64,000 bases of DNA, taken from assembly GCA_020137815.1 (NCBI GenBank), contig CM035359.1, positions 7,928,882 through 7,992,881 on the forward strand, given 5' to 3'. This DNA is from Hormiphora californensis. Taxonomy: Eukaryota > Ctenophora > Tentaculata > Cydippida > Pleurobrachiidae. Under the pieces are notes generated by a model. It had not been told where the DNA came from. It did no database searches and saw only the letters and a program-made list of their open reading frames with translations. Every line of letters begins with the position of its first letter. Position 1 is the stretch's first letter. Shown here one piece after another: positions 42,483-57,526 of the stretch. A program made the position numbers and the translations under genes.

Positions 42483-43396
42483 TGATGTTTCTTGTTGCAG
42501 TTGGCGATGAAGTGCCCATTTTGGCCACAATGGTAGCATTTTCGTGAGTTGCTACTGCGTTGATCGTTGTATCCTCTGTTAGGGTGGGGTGATTTGTTTC
42601 GATATCGGTCTTTGCTACTGGATCTGCTGTTGTTGTGATATCTCTGAGAGTTGTATCTTCCCCTGCTGTCGCTTCTGCCGTAGTTTCTTCTAGGACTGTT
42701 GCTTCTTTCTCTGTGGTAGCTCCTTTCTCTGCTGTAGTTCTGATCTGTTGTAACTTGTTTAATTTCTTGTTCCTCTGTGCTGAAGTTAGGCGTTTCACTT
42801 TGTTTGATCAGCGTGTCCACTGATTCGAGATGTTTTGCAAGTCTCATAGCTTCCTCAAAAGATCCGCAGACTGCTTCGTTTAGCTTTCTTCTGACTGACG
42901 TGTCTCTCAGTCCTCGTAGTAGCACAAGTAGTGCGATGTCCCCAGCGTGTTCAACTGCTCCATATGCTGCTCTCGCCTTCTGCCTGATGTCGTTGCAGAA
43001 CTGTGTGATGTTATCATTTGGCCCTTGTTTCAATTTCATGAGCTGTTGTTTTATGGACGTTTGTGTATGTCCCAAGTATTCTTCTTGCAAGATCTCGCAT
43101 AGTTTCTGTGCGTCAATTTTCTCTCTTTCGGTTAAACTTTCCACCACAGTTTTTAATGTAATGTATGTATCATCATCGACACAAAACATGAATAGTTTGT
43201 CAAGATTTGACCGTTTGTTTGACATTTCTACGTAGTCTATGAATCGTTCACAGAATGTGTTAAAATTGTCACCAGTTTTAAATTTTGGTGCCTTAGTATT
43301 CCATGTGTTGTTATTGGAATCGATGTTATCAGTTTTCATGCCTTGTTCGGCCATTTTCATTTGTGTTTTTTCCATCTCTAGTTTTAGTTCGAGCAT
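42473..43396 (-). CDS. Gag of the LTR element, 307 aa, intact
   Basis: Starts MLELKLEMEKTQMKMAEQ. The capsid-like central region contains FCERFIDYVEMSNK, EEYLGHTQTSIKQQLMKLKQ and ITQFCNDIRQKARAAYG, typical of gypsy Gag. A basic RS/RY-rich linker leads to one CCHC knuckle, CYHCGQNGHFIANC (Cys 287, Cys 290, His 295, Cys 300), for RNA packaging. The frame is uninterrupted and ends TAA at 42473-42475, directly after the slippery heptamer. Confidence 0.9.
   Translation of the reverse strand: MLELKLEMEKTQMKMAEQGMKTDNIDSNNNTWNTKAPKFKTGDNFNTFCERFIDYVEMSNKRSNLDKLFMFCVDDDTYITLKTVVESLTEREKIDAQKLCEILQEEYLGHTQTSIKQQLMKLKQGPNDNITQFCNDIRQKARAAYGAVEHAGDIALLVLLRGLRDTSVRRKLNEAVCGSFEEAMRLAKHLESVDTLIKQSETPNFSTEEQEIKQVTTDQNYSRERSYHRERSNSPRRNYGRSDSRGRYNSQRYHNNSRSSSKDRYRNKSPHPNRGYNDQRSSNSRKCYHCGQNGHFIANCNKKHHLN
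42476..42482 (-). promoter_or_regulatory. -1 ribosomal frameshift heptamer U UUA AAC
   Basis: Read on the minus strand, CA[T TTA AAC] TAA: the X XXY YYZ heptamer is in the Gag frame and sits immediately before the Gag stop. Slipping back one base gives TTT AAA CTA AGA CAG and enters the protease frame, which is open across this point. A downstream stimulatory structure was not resolved by eye. Confidence 0.85.
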
Positions 43397-43509
43397 TTTT
43401 AAGCTTTTTGTTCTTCAGACATTGTTCAATGTTTACAAATGCGTTATGGTTTGAAATGTTTAATATGTTTAAAACGTGTTGGTTCGTTTGTATTCAGGCT
43501 CCACTTGTT

Positions 43510-43953
43510 AAGGTGGTCTTGTATGATAATGTGTGGGTGAATGGGTTTACTGTTTTGTATAACACTTGAGAACTACAGTATAAATTGCAAGGCAATGTTA
43601 ACTTGCAATCAGTGATCTGATGGGTATCCTCCGATTCAAGGGGTGATGGGTCAAATATCAATGGGATCGTTCTCGGGTCCTTCCGTACTATGGTGTGAGT
43701 CGGGTGATGAGTCTGGTGGTAATTGAGTCCAAGTGAGTCTCAGTGAGTGTCCTCTCCGCTTCGTATCCTCCTTTAAGTATCTCCCTGATCCTCCTCGGTA
43801 GACATAACAATTGGTTGTTCTCTGACGCAGGTGTTATAGGAATGTTACTTTACGTCAGGTGTCATAACGTTTCTCGGTATCCATCCAGCGTAGGTAATCT
43901 AGAATCCCCGGAAAGCTATCCAAGATGATGTAATGAAATATGTGGATATAACA
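43510..43953 (-). repeat. 5' LTR
   Basis: 444 bp, paired with 40084-40527. Plus-strand start aaggtggtcttgtatgataa, end tgtggatataaca. Confidence 0.9.
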
Positions 43954-44184
43954 TAGATATAATATGTAAATTATAATTACCATAATTAGACCCATCATTA
44001 ATTGGATAACGAAGTCACCCCTATTACGATGCAAGGGATATTTTCATTACCAACGTTGTTCAAGAGGTATAAAAATTACCTGTCAGTTTACGGGTTATCT
44101 TTCACCGCTTAACTCGACACCACTGCTGGAATCACTAAATGGTTTTACTGTCTGTATTTGTTATTAACACTCATCCTTCTACAG

Positions 44185-44280
44185 AAGACACCGCAGTTCC
44201 TGCTGCTAGCAGTAGTAGTGGTTCCAGTTCCAGATCTCACTTTGGCCTGGACAACGACTTCGATTTCCAAAAACCTACCA
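44185..44280 (+). CDS. candidate internal exon, Ser-rich acidic protein
   Basis: Acceptor cactcatccttctacag ends at 44184; donor CCA|GTACGTGA starts at 44281. The 96-bp frame reads DTAVPAASSSSGSSSRSH then FGLDNDFDFQKPT, with good codon-like composition. It is not part of any repeat seen in the window. The protein family is not recognised. A tandem repeat starts shortly after. Confidence 0.45.
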
Positions 44281-44329
44281 GTACGTGAAATTGATTATCC
44301 TGTATCCAATTCCTTGCCTAGATGGACTG

Positions 44330-44782
44330 TGTTTCGTGCGCCTCGACTATTCTGCACCGGAATATGTCCATGAAAACGGTCTAGGACCAGCCGAAGTGGA
44401 AATATTAAGAATGTGCATTAAATCATGAATCGGTGCATAAATATGCAAATAACGGCTTAACGGTGCGAGATAGAGATTTTTGTCCCGAGTAAGACCCCCC
44501 ATAAATCGACTATTTTGCGTCGAAATATGTCCATGAAAACGTTCTAGGACCAGCCGAACTGGGAATATTCAGGATATGCATTAAATCATGAATCGGTGCA
44601 TAAATATGCAAATAACGGCTTAACGGTGCGAGATACGACTTTTTGTCTGGGGGACGTCACCCCATAAATCGACTATTTGGCGTCGAAATATGTCCATGAA
44701 AACGTTCTAGGACCAGCCGAAGTGAAAATATTGAAAATATGCATAAAATCGTAAATAGGTGCATAAGTATGCAAATAACGGC
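44330..44782. repeat. tandem repeat, period 163 bp, about 2.7 copies
   Basis: TGAAAACG follows atatgtcca at 44371, 44534 and 44697, exactly 163 bp apart. Each unit contains ctaggaccagccga, tgcattaaatcatgaatcgg and gcaaataacggcttaa. Confidence 0.9.
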
Positions 44783-44844
44783 TTAAAGGGATACTGACAT
44801 ATTCAAATCGACCATCTCAAATTTTAGTAAAACATTGCTCGATA

Positions 44845-45136
44845 GGGATCCCTAAAAAAGTTCAGTATTTACACAGAGTTTACACAGTCTTTACTAAGTC
44901 GTTACACCCAGAGCGGCGTGTGCTGCGCACAGTGGCTTTTTCCAAGAAAATATTGGATTGTGTGCTGCACAATTGACAAAATTGAGCGCTGCGGCGAAAA
45001 AAGTTTCCAAAAACGCTGCAAATCGAGTGCGAAAGACGCAGTCGTTACACCCAGAGCGGCGCGGGCGCTCTGGGTGTAACGACTGAGTAAAGACTGTGTA
45101 AACTCTGTGTAAATACTGAACTTTTTTAGGGATCCC
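44845..45136. mobile_element. 292-bp MITE, GGGATCCCTAAAAAAG family, copy 3
   Basis: Same length and TIRs as 29858-30149, in unrelated flanks (cgaTA / TAtca), so this is an independent insertion. Confidence 0.9.
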
Positions 45137-47513
<2,377 letters not shown>

Positions 47514-48402
47514 AAGTCCGAGCTCTCTACTCCCTCTACTTTTCAAGATATAGGGACCCGAATATTAGCACCTCCTAATTGGTTATGGTAAGAGGAGGAG
47601 ACCAGTATTACAGATTACAGGTAAACACGAGCCTGTTTATATGCCATTATCTCAGCTAATACACATGCGATTTTGACCGGGTTTTTCCTAAAAACTTTAA
47701 GACCACTTCTAGTTTCCGTTTTTTGTTTCCATTTGTCTCTAGTCTTGTCTTCATGAATAGATAGAAGTATAACTAAGCAAGACCGTGATTTTTTTGAAAT
47801 GTATGCCTTCTTAGAACAATATTATCATGGTATTCAGTAACTAATGTCAATCAGACTTGGCTGTACTTCGTCAATTTTACATACAAATTGTTAATATTAA
47901 GCCCATAGTCAATAACATAGTCAATAGTTATCAACTATTCAGCCCTGAAATGAATATTGTATCCTAGGAGAGTATAAACTGAAAAATTTATCCAACTAAT
48001 TGGTATAAAAGGCATAACCACTAGACCCGACTAATTTTGATACGTTGTATCACGTGAGCAACTTTGGCAAGCGCTCAGGGGTGGGGAAAGTGCCCTAATT
48101 GAGCATAATCGGGTCTAATTGACAATGCACTCATGCTTACTTGTTTATTTACTGATATTTTTGGTCATTCTGATAAATCATAAGAAAATACTAAAAATTT
48201 AAAACATTTCTCACTTCCAGAAAAAAATCCGGTCAAAATCGTGCATGTGAAAGTTGAGATATTGACAGATAAACAGACTCGTGTTTACATGTAATTTGCA
48301 ATACAACTCTCCCCCTTTGGCCTTTACCATAACCAATTACGAAGTGCTAAAAGGTGGGGCCCTATATCTTGAGAACGAGAGGGAGTAGAGAGTTCGCACT
48401 TC
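47514..48402. mobile_element. TIR element, arms about 180-200 bp
   Basis: AAGTCCGAGCTCTCTACTCC at the left pairs with GAAGTGCGAACTCTCTACTC (complement of the right end). Pairing continues through ctaattggttatggta, ggtaaacacgagcctgttta and gcgattttgaccgg. The AT-rich middle of about 500 bp has no gene. Confidence 0.75.
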
Positions 48403-48492
48403 GACTAATCCTATTTTTATCTCCCAACCAGTTACCACACCCAGGATCGTTGAAAAAGTCAAAATTTTTTGAATATGTCAGTATCCCTTTAA

Positions 48493-49090
48493 GGCCAGAG
48501 GGGGGGGGGGGGTCCGGGGGTATAAAAAGTCACTTTCGGTCTCTGGTCCGGCTCGAAGAGCCGGATCAGATGATGTGCTCAGAATGGATTTTGTGCACAC
48601 TGTATTGGAGAAAATTGAGGTTAATTTTTGTCCAAAATCTAATGTTAACCTCATTTATTCATGAACCACAATAGCTGCGAAGCTAAATTTAGTACTGAAT
48701 GATAGATCTAGTTATAAGGTCAACTCAAACGAAGTTTCAGACCTCTACACCTAATGGTTGGATAGAAATCTGAGGTTAACTTGATCCTCAAAAACTAAGT
48801 TATTCTTGAATATTCTCTCAGCCAGCAGGATAACAATGTCATAAAAAGGGCCATTTTTAGCTGTTTTTTCGTCATAACTCTCGACTGGCTGGTTGTGCCC
48901 GCTTCAAAATGCTCACAGCAACTCCTAAAATGGTACTGGTCGTTACCAAACCGATTTTAGGGCGGTCCGACCATCCCTTCTTTGGTCACGACCGCGCCCT
49001 AACTTGCTTCCTGAATATAATTCTCCGCACCGCCCTAATAAGTGCCATTGTGCGTGTGCATATTGGGGGGTGGGGTTCAGCCCCCCTTTA
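48493..49090. other. no gene recognised
   Basis: Unique-looking AT-rich sequence with a G run at 48500-48515 and a short hairpin (ccggctcgaagagccgg at about 48549). Confidence 0.5.
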
Positions 49091-49307
49091 AAAAATTATT
49101 ATAATTGAGATCTGGCAAAAAGGAATTTCGAAAAATGGTCGAAAGAAATATTGGCTGTGGTGGTATGTTGTTGGGGGGTGGTAATTTTTTTGATGTGTGG
49201 GGGTTGGGTGGTTTGTGTTGTGGGGGGTGTGTTGGGTTTTTTGTTTTGGTTGTGTTTTTTTTTTTGGGGGTTTTTTTTTTTTTTTTGTTTTTTTTTTTTG
49301 GGTGTTT

Positions 49308-49340
<33 letters not shown>

Positions 49341-49344
49341 TTTT

Positions 49345-49386
<42 letters not shown>

Positions 49387-50559
49387 GGGTTTTTTTTTTT
49401 TTTTTTTTTTGTTTTTTTTTTTTTTTTTTTTTGGGGGGTTTTTTTTTTTTTTTTTTTTCCCAGGTTTTTGACACGGTACGACCAAGGTGGTTGGCCAATT
49501 TTTTTCGAGGTGTTGTAAAACGAGATTTTTGAAGATTGGATGCGCTGCTACCCAGCCCCCTTTAAAGGTGTCCCTCGGGCATGAAAGATTATATCATTGA
49601 AACTTCGGGAAATGGAGGTTTGACGTCGGGTGGGAGGTAAAAAGTGGTTTTGGTCATGGGGGTTATTTTTTTTTTAAGGGGGGTTTTTTGGGCCGAACTG
49701 ACCGGCTAAAATTGGGTCTCTCTCTGAGAGGGTAGCGAGTGTCCCGGCAGGTCTGTGCCCTTGTTCGATGGGGCTTGATGTACGGGTTAGTTCCAGGGAT
49801 GGTAGCTTGGCTATCGTTGGAGGTATTAATGGTGAATCCAAAGCCCTAGAAAGGGGTCGTGTCCCGGTGTCTCCAAAAAAGGGGGCTTTTGGGTCTTCCG
49901 TTGATCCCATTGTCCATTGAGATAAGAGAGATGAAATTGTTAAGTTTGTGTTTGAGATTTTCCTGATTAAAGTGGGTCATTGGGCCAATTTTTCGTGGGG
50001 TAGTCTTGGGCCCCCGGCAGTGGGGGACAGATGGGCGCTCCGAAAATGCAATCGGTTTGATGAGGGCTTTTAAAAGACTAAGGTTTTGATTGAAGAAAGT
50101 GCCCCTTCTGAGGTCACGCAAGCCGTCATGGCCCGGGTTGCTTTGTGGTGAGGTCCTTGAGGCGGTTTTTTAAATGAAGTTCCAGGGATAAAATTCAGCC
50201 CAAGGTCAGTAGTTTTTCCATTTGGAAAGCTTTGGCCTAGTTTTGTGGTGTGTGTGGGTGGGGTTTGTGTGTGTGTGTGTGTACACGGTTTTTGCCCGGG
50301 TTTTGACACGTTTTAAATATTCTACTCATTTTCCCCATGAGTGAAAAGAAGGGAAGATGTCTCCAAGAGTAACTAAGAGTTCCCTTCGAAAACCCTTTCC
50401 CCTGCTCGTGTAATTATAATAATAAATTAAATATACGCGAACACAAAAGTAAGGGCCGGGTTAACCCAAAAAATTACCAGGTAAAAACATTTAAATAAAT
50501 CGAAAATCCTAAAAATGTGGGGCACAAAAACGTAAAACCCCCTCTTTTCGTTCGAACGT

Positions 50560-50860
50560 CTCTCGGGGTTTATTTTTCAAAGTTTTTAAGTGTTGTAGAT
50601 TTTTTCTCTTCTGCTCCCCCTCAATACATCTGGACGGAATAACTCTGCTGTAGATTTCATATTCTCACGTGGGCCCCCAGTGAGTCAGAACATGTCTCTA
50701 GACCCAAAGGGTCCCTGAGGGCCCGGGGTTTTCCCCCTTCGGGGGCGGTTCCAAGTCTACAAATGACGATTAGGGGGTTTCGTCGACTCCAAACACAGTA
50801 AGTGCCATCATAACTGTTCGCCCCTCCCGCAGGCCAAAAAATAGGTTCTTAGTCGTATCT
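50560..50860. repeat. repeat shared with 57775-58060 (direct copy)
   Basis: Shared order: aagttttt(c)aagtg.tgtagatt, ctcgctgtagatttcacatt, gggccc.ggttttcccc, aaacacagtaagtgc and ctgctcgc.cctcc. On the minus strand the second copy gives an open frame (ENVKSTASVSLPIGFEED ... NLQTLEKLRKITL) that may be part of a LINE ORF1; family not identified. Confidence 0.6.
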
Positions 50861-51733
50861 TTTTGGAGTGCGGTGTGGGGGAGAGCCCCCCCCAATCCCC
50901 TCGGTGCGGCTTTGCCGTTTGGGCCATCAGCGACCAAAATTAAAGGCTTTCTGCGTTCATTTCAGTCTCCCCCGTTTCTTCCTCGCTTCATTCGTTTTGT
51001 TTCTGGAGCTGTTTTCCCCTTCGTGCATTTCAACTTTAATTTTTCAGTAGGTATCTCCTCTGTCATGATGATTGACTGCCCAAAAATTCCCTTCCTCAGC
51101 CTAGCACCCTCAACATGGCCCCTCTTTAGTTTTCTTTTACTAACGCGTCATTGTAAAAGCGGAACAGACTTTATAAAAAGGGAGTTAAATTAGACTTCCC
51201 CAGGAAACGTTCATTCCTCCACATCATTCCTAATTCGGAGTCAGGGGTTTGCCAATCCAAACCCCTTGGGGGCCTTCCTATACGGTTCGTAGGGGTATCC
51301 CGTTGTTGTCACCCTCGTCCGCGTCATCAATTTTTAGACTTGCAACTCTGCAAGTCAGACAAAGGGCCTGGCAGTTTTTTTTTGCAGTAAAATCTTTTAG
51401 AGTCTTCCCTTGCTAAGTAGCTCGTCATTAGAGGGGTTGCTCATGTTGGGTGCGTGTAAAAGGTCGCAAGCATTTAGGAGGGAGAGCCGAAATTTTTGTG
51501 ACACGGTTTTTGACACGGTTTTGACACGGTTTTAAACAAACGGGCCCACATTCCCCATGGGGTGCAGATTGGGGATAGCACAATATTATGCGAAAACCCG
51601 AATTACAAATTTATGAGTGCTATCCCCGTGTGCAAATTTTAAGAACACCCTGGTGATGAAATTTATTTCCTACTCTAGCCATTCAGGGTTTTAGGAACCT
51701 GTCGCCACCCGAGCAATATTTCGTATGTTGTGA

Positions 51734-53345
51734 TTAGAAGCTACCCCAACGGGCGCGTTTTGGAAAAACAACACGGCGACAAAAAGCGAGGGGCCCTACT
51801 GCCCGGGGTGGGGGGGATGCTAGTCCAGGTGGGGGGTAAGGGTCTTTGTTTGGGCAGGGGGTTACCGAGGGAGGCTCATGGTAGGTCCTTTTTCGAATCT
51901 CTCTAGAAGTTCCTGGCTTTCCCGGGGTTGTATAGGCAAAATCACCCAGGGAAAAGGATTCCGTTCCAAATTTTCCTCCCCCCAACGTTAATTTCAAGAG
52001 GGACAAGAGGGTTCTTTGGTATGCTTTGGTGGCGCCCGTTTCGATTGAAGGGGCAGGGGGCCCCTCTTCAAAGTTTGCCATGGATTCGATGTTCATATTT
52101 TAGAACGAAAAGGGAAATGGGGGTAGTCCGGTGGTGGCCCAATTTTCTTCTGTAAACTCGATTTTTTCTAGGGGGTCGTCAATGAGGCGCCCCCGGCGGT
52201 TCTGGGTATCCCGTAGCTTCGCTAAAAAGGGGACTCCAAACTCGGGGAAGGGGGGGTTCCTTTCGTGCTCCTAGTAGACTTGGGGGGTTTCAATTTTCCT
52301 GCCACTTCGAGGATGTGCATCGAAGTGGTTCAGGGTAGAGGGGTCCAGAGCTAACAGGGCCGCAGAGGGGTTTTATCCCGGGGGGAGAAAAAGGTTTTTC
52401 TGTTCGGGGTTTAGGGGGGTTGAAAAAGAAAGGGGTTTTCTATTTTTTTTCCCCCTTTCAAAAAAATTTTTCAGACGGTGGGCTTCTACGGAGGGGGCTG
52501 GCACTATCACTCCATATGCTGCTTGGGGGCACTTTTGGACTCCTAAAAACACTTGAGATGGATTTTTGGAGTTTTTTTGCTTTGTAGTGCAAAATGCCTT
52601 AGGGTTGCCCTTTTGGGCCGCCCCTCCCCCGGGTTTTGAAAGTTTCTTGCCCCTCCGCCGGGGGGGGCCCCAGATTGCAGTCCAAGAGGAGGATCGTTTG
52701 CAGGGTGAGAACAGCGTTTGCGGGCTTTGTGGAAATCTGGTCTCCCCCGATTGTTTTTTTAGAGAGTGAAAAGCTCGTATGTTTTTGAGGTGAGGTCCTC
52801 TCTACGGTAGTGGTGAAATTCCAGACGCGGATCTTGATCCCAAGGTAACAGAAAGCTATCCGTCTTTTCGAAAGCCCGTTCCCCCCCGGGTGAGGATGGG
52901 GTTTGGGTTTCCCCCTCGCCGGGACTGGTTTTTCCTTTAAAGACCGGGTTGGTTTGGATAGGTTGATTCGAGCCCCCCAAGATTTGCAGTAACTGCACAA
53001 AGTATTAAATTGGCGCTGGTGGTCGTCTGTTAAAGGGATAGCATAATCAGATATCCCCGAATACAAGTGATACCCCCCGAGCGCCGTGGTAGGCGTTTTC
53101 CCCCTGGTCTGTGGCTGGTTTGGAGCGTAAAATCAAACGGAAAATTTTAAAAAGCTCCGGAGATAGGGGGGCCCCCTGTTGGGTGCCTTTCCTGTTTGCA
53201 CCCGTTTGCTGATGTGCCCCGAGAGTTGATTGGCTAGATGCACTATAATCTTTTTAATAGTTAGAATTTCCCGGACCCCCAATTCGCTGTTTTAGGAACC
53301 CGGCCTGTCGGGGGTTGAATCAAAAGCTTTTGCTTTGGGAAGGCC
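51734..53345 (-). pseudogene. reverse transcriptase fragment of a LINE, heavily garbled
   Basis: In changing frames on the minus strand: AFDST (motif A region) near 53320, IVHLANQLSGHIS, then ALGGYHLYSGISDYAIPL (near the catalytic box, which is itself not intact), then QFNTLCSYCKSWGARINLSK and FCYLGIKI, then a tail to about 51740. The CSYCKSWG.xINLSKT and CYLGI boxes are those of the RT thumb in RTE/Jockey/L1-type LINEs. Whether the breaks are real or sequencing error cannot be told. Confidence 0.6.
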
Positions 53346-54935
53346 CGACTGAAATGTAAAATCTCAGCAGAGTGATCTTGTCCGTGGGTTTTGGGAGGAC
53401 GAGAGGGGGGAATCTAAAACCCTTTGAAAACTTAAAAGAGAAACCCCGAGAGAAGCGAAAAAGAGAGGGGAACAGGGGGGCCCCAAAGAGAGGATTTTGA
53501 ATAATTTTCCCCGGGGAACAGGAAACCCGGGGAAACAAAAAAGGGGGGGGGGCCGGGGGGGGAAACAAAAAAACCGGCAGAAAGGGGGGCCAAAAAAACA
53601 ACCAAACCCACCCCACAACCCCAAACAAAAAACAAAAACCAAACCCCCAAAACCCACACACCACAACACCCCCCAAACACAAAAACAAAACCAAAACCAC
53701 CACACCCCACCAAAACCCCCAACCAACCACACACACACCCACCCAAAAAACCCCCCACCCCCCCCCCCCCCCCCCCCCCAAAAAAAACCCAAACCCCCAC
53801 CACAACCCCCCCACAAACCCCCCACCCCCTTTCCAAAAAATTTTTTTTGAAAAAGTTTGTTTCCAGGGGTTTAATCCCTCCTATAGCCCAAACCACAATT
53901 TAACAACCCCCCCACCCTTTTTCGGGCTGCAGGGCTCCCAATCTACCCCCCCTTTTCTCAAAGACCCCCGGTTCCCAAAGGGATTGATTCCCAAAAGTGT
54001 ACCCGGTTCCCGGTTTCTTTTCCATCCATCCCACCCCTTAGGAAACCAAAATTAAACCCCCCCCCCCCCCGGGCAGGGTATGGGGGTCGGCCCAGCCGCA
54101 TTGGGGCCGTTTGTGGAAAACCCGGGTAATTACTCCCGGGCAGGCACCACCCCAAGCGTCCGCTACCCCCCGGTTTTTAAAAATGGTTTGCGTTGTTTAT
54201 TTTTGAGCTACTCCGGAAAATTCTCCCGGATGAAACTTCCGATAAAAAAATGGCAATGAAATATCCCAAAATTTTGGCAAATCGGGAGTCGACCCCCCCC
54301 CCCCCTCGGGGCCCCTTGGCGTTGCGTGGGGAGCCCCTACCAAAACGAGCTGGGAGGGCTGTAAAATTAGCGTTCAGTGATATATATAATTTTTCAACTA
54401 TCTTTTTCTTTGTGATTCCTGAACCTGCCCCCACCGAGCAGCGCCCCTGGGCATGCACGTGATAGACCCCCGGGTTTTTGTTTTTTGTTTTTTTTGTTAG
54501 ACCAGCTTTTCTCTTGTTCTGGAGCTCTGCTGCCCCTTTACACAAACCCCACCAGCACTCAGTTACTTAAACTACATCCGGTAACCCACATCAGTTACTC
54601 ATAAAACCCTGTATGCACAACCATCTCTCTCTCCCCCTTTTCTTTTTCTTTGTTCAACTGTGCTAGCTTTTTTGCTCCCATTCGTTGAAGAAAAAGGCAA
54701 GAAAAAAAAGAAAAGGAATGACCCACCTATCTCCCCGGCTAGGGAAAAGGGACCCACCCATCCCGGAAAAGTAGGATCTTCGACGACGAATAAGATTTTG
54801 ACCGGCGACAGACATCCCGGAATCCTACACATCAGCTTTGGAGTCCTGCCCCCGTCTACCCAAATTTTTACCCAGAAGGGGAAGTAGCTGATATCCACCC
54901 AGCTCAAACAACCTAGTGGTACCCACCGACCCTGT

Positions 54936-55344
54936 CATGAACTCTCCCCATTCTAGCACACCTGAGAAGTCCCCATCAAGACCCCGACGTGGGTCGAACC
55001 TGACACCGTCCCAGCGGATGCGGAAACGAAGAGAAAGCTACGAGTCCCGAACCAGCGACACGTCAGGAAGAGGTGATGCCAAGGAAAGAAAATCTCTAGA
55101 TCCAGGAGTTCATCCGTGGGACAGCAAGAACCGCCAGCAGATCTGCTGGTCCCCTGGTATGTACAAGAGTAACATCACTGCTCTAACTAGTGATTTTACC
55201 TTACCAGAGTCCAATACAGTGTACACAATAAACGATCAACTTGACTCCTCCCTGAAACACTTCCTGTCTGGTGTGGAGAATAGCATAAACGACTTCCTCG
55301 GCCTTGATCTCAAGATATTGAAGCCAGCATCTTGCCTGAGGTAA
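54936..55344 (+). CDS. unrecognised open frame, possible LINE ORF1 N-terminus
   Basis: ATG at 54936 opens MNSPHSSTPEKSPSRPRR. 136 residues: Ser/Pro/Arg-rich first half, then a more ordered part (SNTVYTINDQLDSSLKHF ... VENSINDFLGLDLK). Frame is lost near 55340 and related text continues in other frames to about 55570. It is one of the cleaner stretches of the poor-quality region; function unknown. Confidence 0.35.
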
Positions 55345-57526
55345 TGTCAACCAACAGAGAATACGTGGCTATTCCCAAAGAAATTAAGGTTGGATCGGGA
55401 AAAGAGAACCGAGAACCCTACCATGATCTTCATTGGTCTATCGGAGTCAATGACAAGACCGCTGGCCGTGAGGAAACCGAACAGATCTCCAAGTGCCCAA
55501 ATATCGAAAAAAGGGCCCTCGTTAGGAAAAAGGGCAAAACCCCCTAAAATCCAATGGAGGAAAATCCCAGGCTAACAATGACAGATCAGAGGAATCGGGA
55601 ACTCTCCTGGTCATCAAAGCCACCCACGCCCCTACCGATATAAACACTGGTGAAGCCACCCGAACAATTGGGTCGGAAACAGAATCCGAAAATTCGGATG
55701 CTACCACAGACACACATTCTGACACCGAGAGCTATATCTTAGAAACACCGGCGATTTTGGAACTAGGGCTTCTGACTCAACCCAAGGGAGGATGTCAAAA
55801 CTAGTGACTACCCGTCAATTCTCTTAACTCAACCACCTGTGGACCCTTTGGTGGGAAAACCCTAAAAAAGAGGGTAGCCCCCAAAGGGAAAACTTCCCTT
55901 TTGCTAAATTTAAACCCCGGGGGAAAACAATAAAAAAAAACCGGGTCCTCCCCCCCCAAAACCAAAAATTCCCCCCCAACCCCCCCCAATCTCCACACTT
56001 CGGGTGAGGGGAAAAAAACGGGGTTGGAAATTTCCCAAAACGGGGAAACCGGGGAGGAGGAAAAAAGGGATGATCCGAATTTAAAAAGCGGAAAAGGGGG
56101 AGGAAATTTGAAAAAAAACCCCCAGTTTGCCCCGGGGTTCCCCGGGCTGGGCCCTAAAAAAAATCCCCAAAAAACTTCCCGGAAAAACCCCCCCCGGGCC
56201 CCCCGGAACCCCCCCCTTGGGGCCCCGGACCCCCAAAATCCCTTGGACCAAAAAAGGGGCCCCCCCTTTGGGCAACCCCAAATTTGGGAATAAATTTAAA
56301 GGAAAGAAAACTCAAAAAACCCCCAAATTTAATGGAAAAGGGTTTAAAACCCCAAATCAAGAAAGAGTTGTAAAAAAGTTGGGGGGGAAAAAAGAGAAAT
56401 TGACGAAAAAAAAAAGGCTAAGGGGTTAAAAATTTGGGGAAGGGGGAAGGGAAAACCCCCAAAATTCTCCACCGAAGAAAAGTGAGAACTGAGACACGGT
56501 GAGTTAGGAACCCTTAACAAAACCCGTCCGGATGGAAAACCAAACCCCAAAACAGGGGAAAACGGGAAAACCACCCGTATTAAAAAGGCAACAAAGCCGG
56601 GGAAAAATTTTTGGCGGAAGGAGGAACCAACCAAAACCCTCAAGGGCCCCCCCAAAAAACACCCCCCCCGGAATTAAACCCGTACCCCCCCCAAACGGGG
56701 GAACCCAAAAGGGCCCCAGGCCAACCAAAAAAACGGAAGGATTGGGGAAAGAAAAGCCCCCCAAAGGCCGCCAAAAGTGCCTAATCCGACACTTTTGCGC
56801 AAACCGGGGGAAATTTTTTGGAGGGGAAAAGGCACTTTAAACGAACCCCCTCATGGGAAAAACACAAAAACGGGAGAAGAAAGGTTTTAGGAAAAATCGT
56901 GACTTGCCCCCCGCCCCTAATACCCCAGGACAAAATTGTGTACACCCAGGGGGGTCCCAGTGATCAAACTTTTAGACCCGTAAAACCCCTTGGGGGCCGG
57001 GTTTTTCCTTCAGGGGGTTTCCCAAATCTCAGATGCTTTGGGATTTCCTCCACCCCTCAAACACATAGGAATAAACGTTTTTCCTCCTCGGGCAGGCCCA
57101 AAACAAAATTTCTTACCCATTTTTTTAGAGTACCAACCTGTAAAAACGATGGATCCCCCATCGAATCTGGTGCCGTACCCTGCGGGGGAATTTCCCGGTT
57201 AAAAAACACCCCAAAACTTCTAAGCGTCAGAAGAAACTAGCGCCTGAGACGACCCCCCCCGCTGATCCCCCAGCCGCCAACACCCTTGAACGTACTCCCT
57301 CTCAAAGTGATACAGGGCACCGCCCCCCAACAGAGGAAATACCGGATAATCAACACACCGTTTAAATGAGAAAAAGACGATAGCAAAGCCAGGGGTAAAT
57401 TTTTTTGGGACAAAAAAAACCTTAAGATGAGTAGGGAAATAACCCAATACTCAAATGGCGTCCCCAAGCACCACGACCCCCACCATAAAAGTTACAAATG
57501 CTCACGATACGTCTCCCTGCAGGAAA

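Larger units (their letters stand above)
40084..43953 (-). mobile_element. non-autonomous Ty3/gypsy-type LTR retrotransposon
   Basis: Two 444-bp direct LTRs (40084-40527 and 43510-43953) differ at about three positions by eye, so insertion was recent. Between them, on the minus strand, are gag, a protease joined to an integrase tail, and an acidic C-terminal frame. A polypurine tract AAAGGGGATG lies at 40528-40537 next to the 3' LTR. A primer site could not be assigned. CTAT on both outer sides may be the target duplication, but the LTR edges are uncertain by a few bases. Reverse transcriptase, RNase H and the integrase core are absent. Confidence 0.9.

Noticed and set aside
43990-44056. Another copy of the 9-bp-duplication MITE
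   Set aside because: Ends resemble the family (ataacgaagtcacccctatt ... ttttcattaccaa), but the outside nine bases do not match, so at best a decayed remnant.
49105-49518. Phe/Gly-rich or Lys-rich proteins
   Set aside because: Text of T/G homopolymers in the poor-quality region.
53320-53850. Gly/Val/Trp- or Pro/Lys/Thr-rich proteins
   Set aside because: C/A-only homopolymer text with no codon structure; an artefact of the same region.
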